This document shows positions 5,840-7,346 of a stretch of DNA of 7,346 nt, one piece after another. Each line of letters opens with the position of its first letter. Positions within the stretch are counted from its first letter, which is position 1. Under the pieces are notes generated by a model. That model was not told the DNA's origin and did not search any database. It worked only from the letters and a program-made list of their open reading frames with translations. A program made the position numbers and the translations under genes. This DNA is from Planctomycetales bacterium (GTDB lineage Bacteria > Planctomycetota > Planctomycetia > Pirellulales > Thermoguttaceae), in assembly GCA_007127495.1 (NCBI GenBank), contig SKZG01000406.1:1-7346 (forward strand), read 5' to 3'.

Positions 5840-6798
5840 TCTCCTTGCGTTGCAGGCCACTCAGTACCGCCGCCCGAAGGGCGGCAACTCCGTACGGCAA
5901 AGACGTTCCCAACGCCATTCGCCCGTAAACGCCGCGCCACGCGCCGAGCGTGACTTGCGCGGCGGCACAGCCCAAAATAGGCCGTTCCACTTCCGCTCAT
6001 CCCATAACCCGGAAGGGCCAGGTCCGAAAACATGCGCTCCAGTTCTGCCACGGCCGGGCACAGGGCCGCGGCAGCCGGCTGTAGCCGGTTGCACAGCAGG
6101 CTTCCGAGCTGCCGCAGGTTGCCGCGCGCCAGGGCGGTACACGCCGGCTGGACGGGCCGGGGATGGTCCGCCGGCCGGCAGGCCGCATAAACCGACGCGG
6201 TGGAAAGCCCCACGTCGGGGCGCGCCACCACGAAATGCAGTACGTCGGGCTGCGGGACCGGCTCGATCCGCTCTCCCCTGCCACGGCATACCGCTGCCGA
6301 GTTGGCGAGGAAGAAGGGCACGTCGCTGCCCAGTTGTGTGGCCATTTGCAGCAGTGTGTCCGGCCCAAGTTCCAAGCCCCAGCCGATGTCGGCCGCTAGT
6401 AGGGCGGCGGCGGCATCGCTCGAGCCCCCGCCAAGCCCGGCGGCCAGCGGAATCCGCTTGACCAGCCGCACCGCGGCGCCGCGCCGGACACCCGCCGTCT
6501 GCCGCACCAGTTCGATTGCCTGAACAATGAGGTTGTCTTGTCCCCCGGGCAGCGCATCCACTCCCTTGGCTTCGGTCCGCACACGAGGCCGACCGGCACC
6601 CCTTGGAGCCTGCGTACTGAGTTGAACCTGACCGCTTGAATCCTCCTGGAACGTGATTGTGTCGTATAAGTCGATCGGGCACATGAGCGTTTCAATCTCA
6701 TGGAACCCGTCGGTACGCTTGGCCAGTACCTCGAAGAATAAGTTCAGTTTGGCCGGTGCGTGGACGACCACAGCCTCCGCCGACCGGCAGATATGCAT
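5809..6798 (-). CDS. ispE: 4-diphosphocytidyl-2-C-methyl-D-erythritol kinase
   Basis: IspE is the ATP-dependent GHMP kinase of the MEP isoprenoid pathway; it phosphorylates the 2-OH of CDP-methylerythritol in the cytosol. The 329-aa protein has the first motif HAPAKLNLFFEVLAKRTDGFHE within 13-34, with K18 as the catalytic-region lysine. It also has the ATP-binding loop IPLAAGLGGGSSDAAAALLA (116-135), GSDVPFF (157-163) with D159 matching the catalytic aspartate, and the third GHMP motif GMSGSGTAYFG (266-276). It is a little longer than E. coli IspE (283 aa) because of a 62-88 insertion and a C-terminal tail. The ATG at 6798 gives MHICRSAEAVVVHAPAKLNL; its Shine-Dalgarno is weak. The same frame is open up to 6969, but the predicted transcription start near 6965 leaves no room for an upstream start. 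The gene is first in the block and is likely driven by the promoter at 6972-7000. Confidence 0.95.
   Translation of the reverse strand: MHICRSAEAVVVHAPAKLNLFFEVLAKRTDGFHEIETLMCPIDLYDTITFQEDSSGQVQLSTQAPRGAGRPRVRTEAKGVDALPGGQDNLIVQAIELVRQTAGVRRGAAVRLVKRIPLAAGLGGGSSDAAAALLAADIGWGLELGPDTLLQMATQLGSDVPFFLANSAAVCRGRGERIEPVPQPDVLHFVVARPDVGLSTASVYAACRPADHPRPVQPACTALARGNLRQLGSLLCNRLQPAAAALCPAVAELERMFSDLALPGYGMSGSGTAYFGLCRRASHARRVARRLRANGVGNVFAVRSCRPSGGGTEWPATQGEWPWKSPKFV
5841..5846 (-). promoter_or_regulatory. spoVG Shine-Dalgarno inside ispE
   Basis: AAGGAG on the minus strand ends one base before the ATG at 5839 and seven bases before the GTG at 5833. The spacing argues for GTG as the real start of spoVG. 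The site lies within the last codons of ispE, so spoVG translation may depend on ispE translation opening the region. Confidence 0.6.
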
Positions 6799-6965
6799 TG
6801 CGATAGGGCCTGGTAAGTACGAGACGAAACGACAGGGTACCGGCGGGTGTCGGACCGGCCGAAACCCCACCGGTGCAAAGGAAAAGAGGGCAGATTCCTG
6901 CTGCCGGAACGGCCCGGAGACGCCGCCCATCCAGCAGGGCCGCTCCCTTTCTCCTCGCCTATTCC
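6799..6965 (-). promoter_or_regulatory. Structured 5' leader of ispE
   Basis: If transcription begins near 6965, ispE has a leader of about 167 nt with no gene in it. Two inverted repeats are visible. CCTGCTG (6897-6903) pairs with CAGCAGG (6932-6938) across 28 nt. CCGGCGGG (6840-6847) pairs with CCCACCGG (6866-6873) as an 8-bp stem with one G-U in one strand, enclosing a smaller TCGG/CCGA-type hairpin. I do not recognise a known riboswitch. In GC-rich DNA such stems arise often, so a regulatory role is only a possibility. Confidence 0.4.
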
Positions 6966-6971
6966 CCACCG

Positions 6972-7000
6972 ATTCTATCGCAGTCGGGAGGGCACGTCAA
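6972..7000 (-). promoter_or_regulatory. Sigma70-type promoter for ispE-spoVG
   Basis: On the minus strand a -35 box TTGACG (6995-7000; five of six consensus positions) is followed after exactly 17 nt by a -10 box TAGAAT (6972-6977; five of six). The predicted start is near 6965, upstream of ispE. It is the best promoter match seen in the window and lies about 55 bp downstream, in the minus-strand sense, of hairpin element copy B. Confidence 0.7.
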
Positions 7001-7054
7001 CGGCGATGTGCGCAAAAAAAGGGCGGGTGCAGGAAAGGGTTCGCAAACCAATAT

Positions 7055-7156
7055 GGGCTCTTCCGTTTCTAGGTGCAGACAGCCTTGGTTTCAAGGACGG
7101 CACACGGCGTGTGCCCACTACATTAGCGTGGCCTGCACCTAGAAACGGAAGAGCCC
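7055..7156. repeat. Hairpin element copy B (102 bp, upstream of ispE)
   Basis: The 24-nt arms 7055-7078 and 7133-7156 are perfect inverted repeats; the left begins GGGCTCTTCCG and ends TTTCTAGGTGCAG. The 54-nt core holds two further perfect hairpins: CCTTG-GTTT-CAAGG (7083-7096) and GGCACAC-GGC-GTGTGCC (7099-7115). A weaker CCAC/GTGG pairing (7115-7118 with 7128-7131) follows. Folded, this is an outer stem closing a two- or three-hairpin junction. The flanking 6-mers CAATAT (7049-7054) and CAATTT (7157-7162) abut the arms directly and match at five of six positions, which might be a decayed target duplication. No protein is encoded. Copy A at 4959-5059 is a diverged relative. A small non-autonomous mobile or structured-RNA repeat is the best description. 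Confidence 0.85.
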
Positions 7157-7167
7157 CAATTTGGGCT
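7152..7167. repeat. Small hairpin overlapping the right arm of copy B
   Basis: AGCCC (7152-7156) and GGGCT (7163-7167) can pair around a 6-nt loop. This stem uses the last bases of the right arm of element copy B, so it would compete with the outermost base pairs of that element. It has no following T-run on either strand, so it is not a convincing terminator. Confidence 0.35.
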
Positions 7168-7346
7168 TGACCGCCAGATGGGGGGTAATTGACACGGGCA
7201 TGCTGGAAAATGAATGTCGAATGTCGAAAGCCAAATGACGAAAGAAGTCCGAAACCCGATACACCTTCGTCCATTAGCAACTAGCATGCATGCCTTTCCC
7301 CACGGAGCGATCGGCAGAGAATGCGCGGGCGGGCGGCAAAAACTGC
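7157..7346. other. Gene-free right edge
   Basis: No credible protein, tRNA or rRNA is visible in these last 190 nt on either strand; the short frames present are not family-like. Apart from the heptamer tract and the small hairpin listed separately, it contains a perfect 10-nt palindrome GCATGCATGC (7284-7293 region). The identity of the next gene to the right is unknown, so it is unclear whether this is a promoter region or the end of another unit. Confidence 0.5.
7212..7260. repeat. Degenerate heptamer tandem repeat
   Basis: Reading in steps of seven, the plus strand gives GAATGTC, GAATGTC, GAAAGCC, AAATGAC, GAAAGAA and then GTCCGAA and ACCCGAT. The first two units are identical and the next three keep the GAAaGnC pattern loosely. 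The tract lies in the gene-free region upstream of element copy B. No function can be assigned. Comparable heptamer tracts of intergenic DNA exist in other bacteria such as filamentous cyanobacteria. Confidence 0.5.

Noticed and set aside
7014..7020. Run of seven A as a minus-strand terminator T-run
   Set aside because: The bases before it on the minus strand form only a 4-bp GGTT/AACC stem placed too far away, so no intrinsic terminator is supported.
7055..7156. Cloverleaf-like fold of hairpin element copy B as a tRNA
   Set aside because: The closing stem is 24 bp rather than 7, there is no T-loop GTTC-type sequence and no plausible anticodon arm.

Overview
This window is a GC-rich bacterial stretch with one block of genes, all on the minus strand and probably co-transcribed from right to left. 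The most likely source is a planctomycete (Planctomycetota, perhaps Pirellulales). This is inferred from a SpoVG carrying a CxxC...CxxC zinc ribbon plus a long tail, from a relic that resembles the N-terminus of a planctomycete helicase, and from the overall gene mix. No rRNA or marker-gene search was possible.

Layout in the direction of transcription: a 548-nt gene-free region (6799-7346) holds degenerate heptamer repeats, a palindromic hairpin element (copy B, 7055-7156) and a good sigma70-type promoter (TTGACG-N17-TAGAAT, 6972-7000) with a structured leader. Next come ispE (isoprenoid precursor synthesis) and spoVG, which overlap. A 25-codon relic of a helicase-like gene follows. A gene-poor 250-nt stretch then carries a candidate -10 box and a second, diverged copy of the hairpin element (copy A, 4959-5059). 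After it come rpmB (bL28), gatC, gatA and gatB (tRNA-dependent amidotransferase), a DUF62 S-adenosyl-L-methionine hydrolase, and the 5' part of bioA (biotin synthesis), which runs off the left edge.

The genes serve translation (rpmB, gatCAB) and cofactor or precursor metabolism (ispE, DUF62, bioA). gatC/gatA, gatA/gatB and DUF62/bioA each meet in a 4-nt ATGA overlap, suggesting translational coupling. Both DUF62 and BioA use S-adenosylmethionine, so their coupling may be functional.

The most unusual content is the pair of ~100-bp hairpin elements. They share 23-nt arms and the same length and internal layout, but their cores differ in sequence. Copy A lies in the presumed rpmB leader, and all three of its arm differences keep the stem paired (as G-U) only in the rpmB-sense RNA. 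The second point of interest is the helicase relic, which breaks abruptly at a small inverted repeat.
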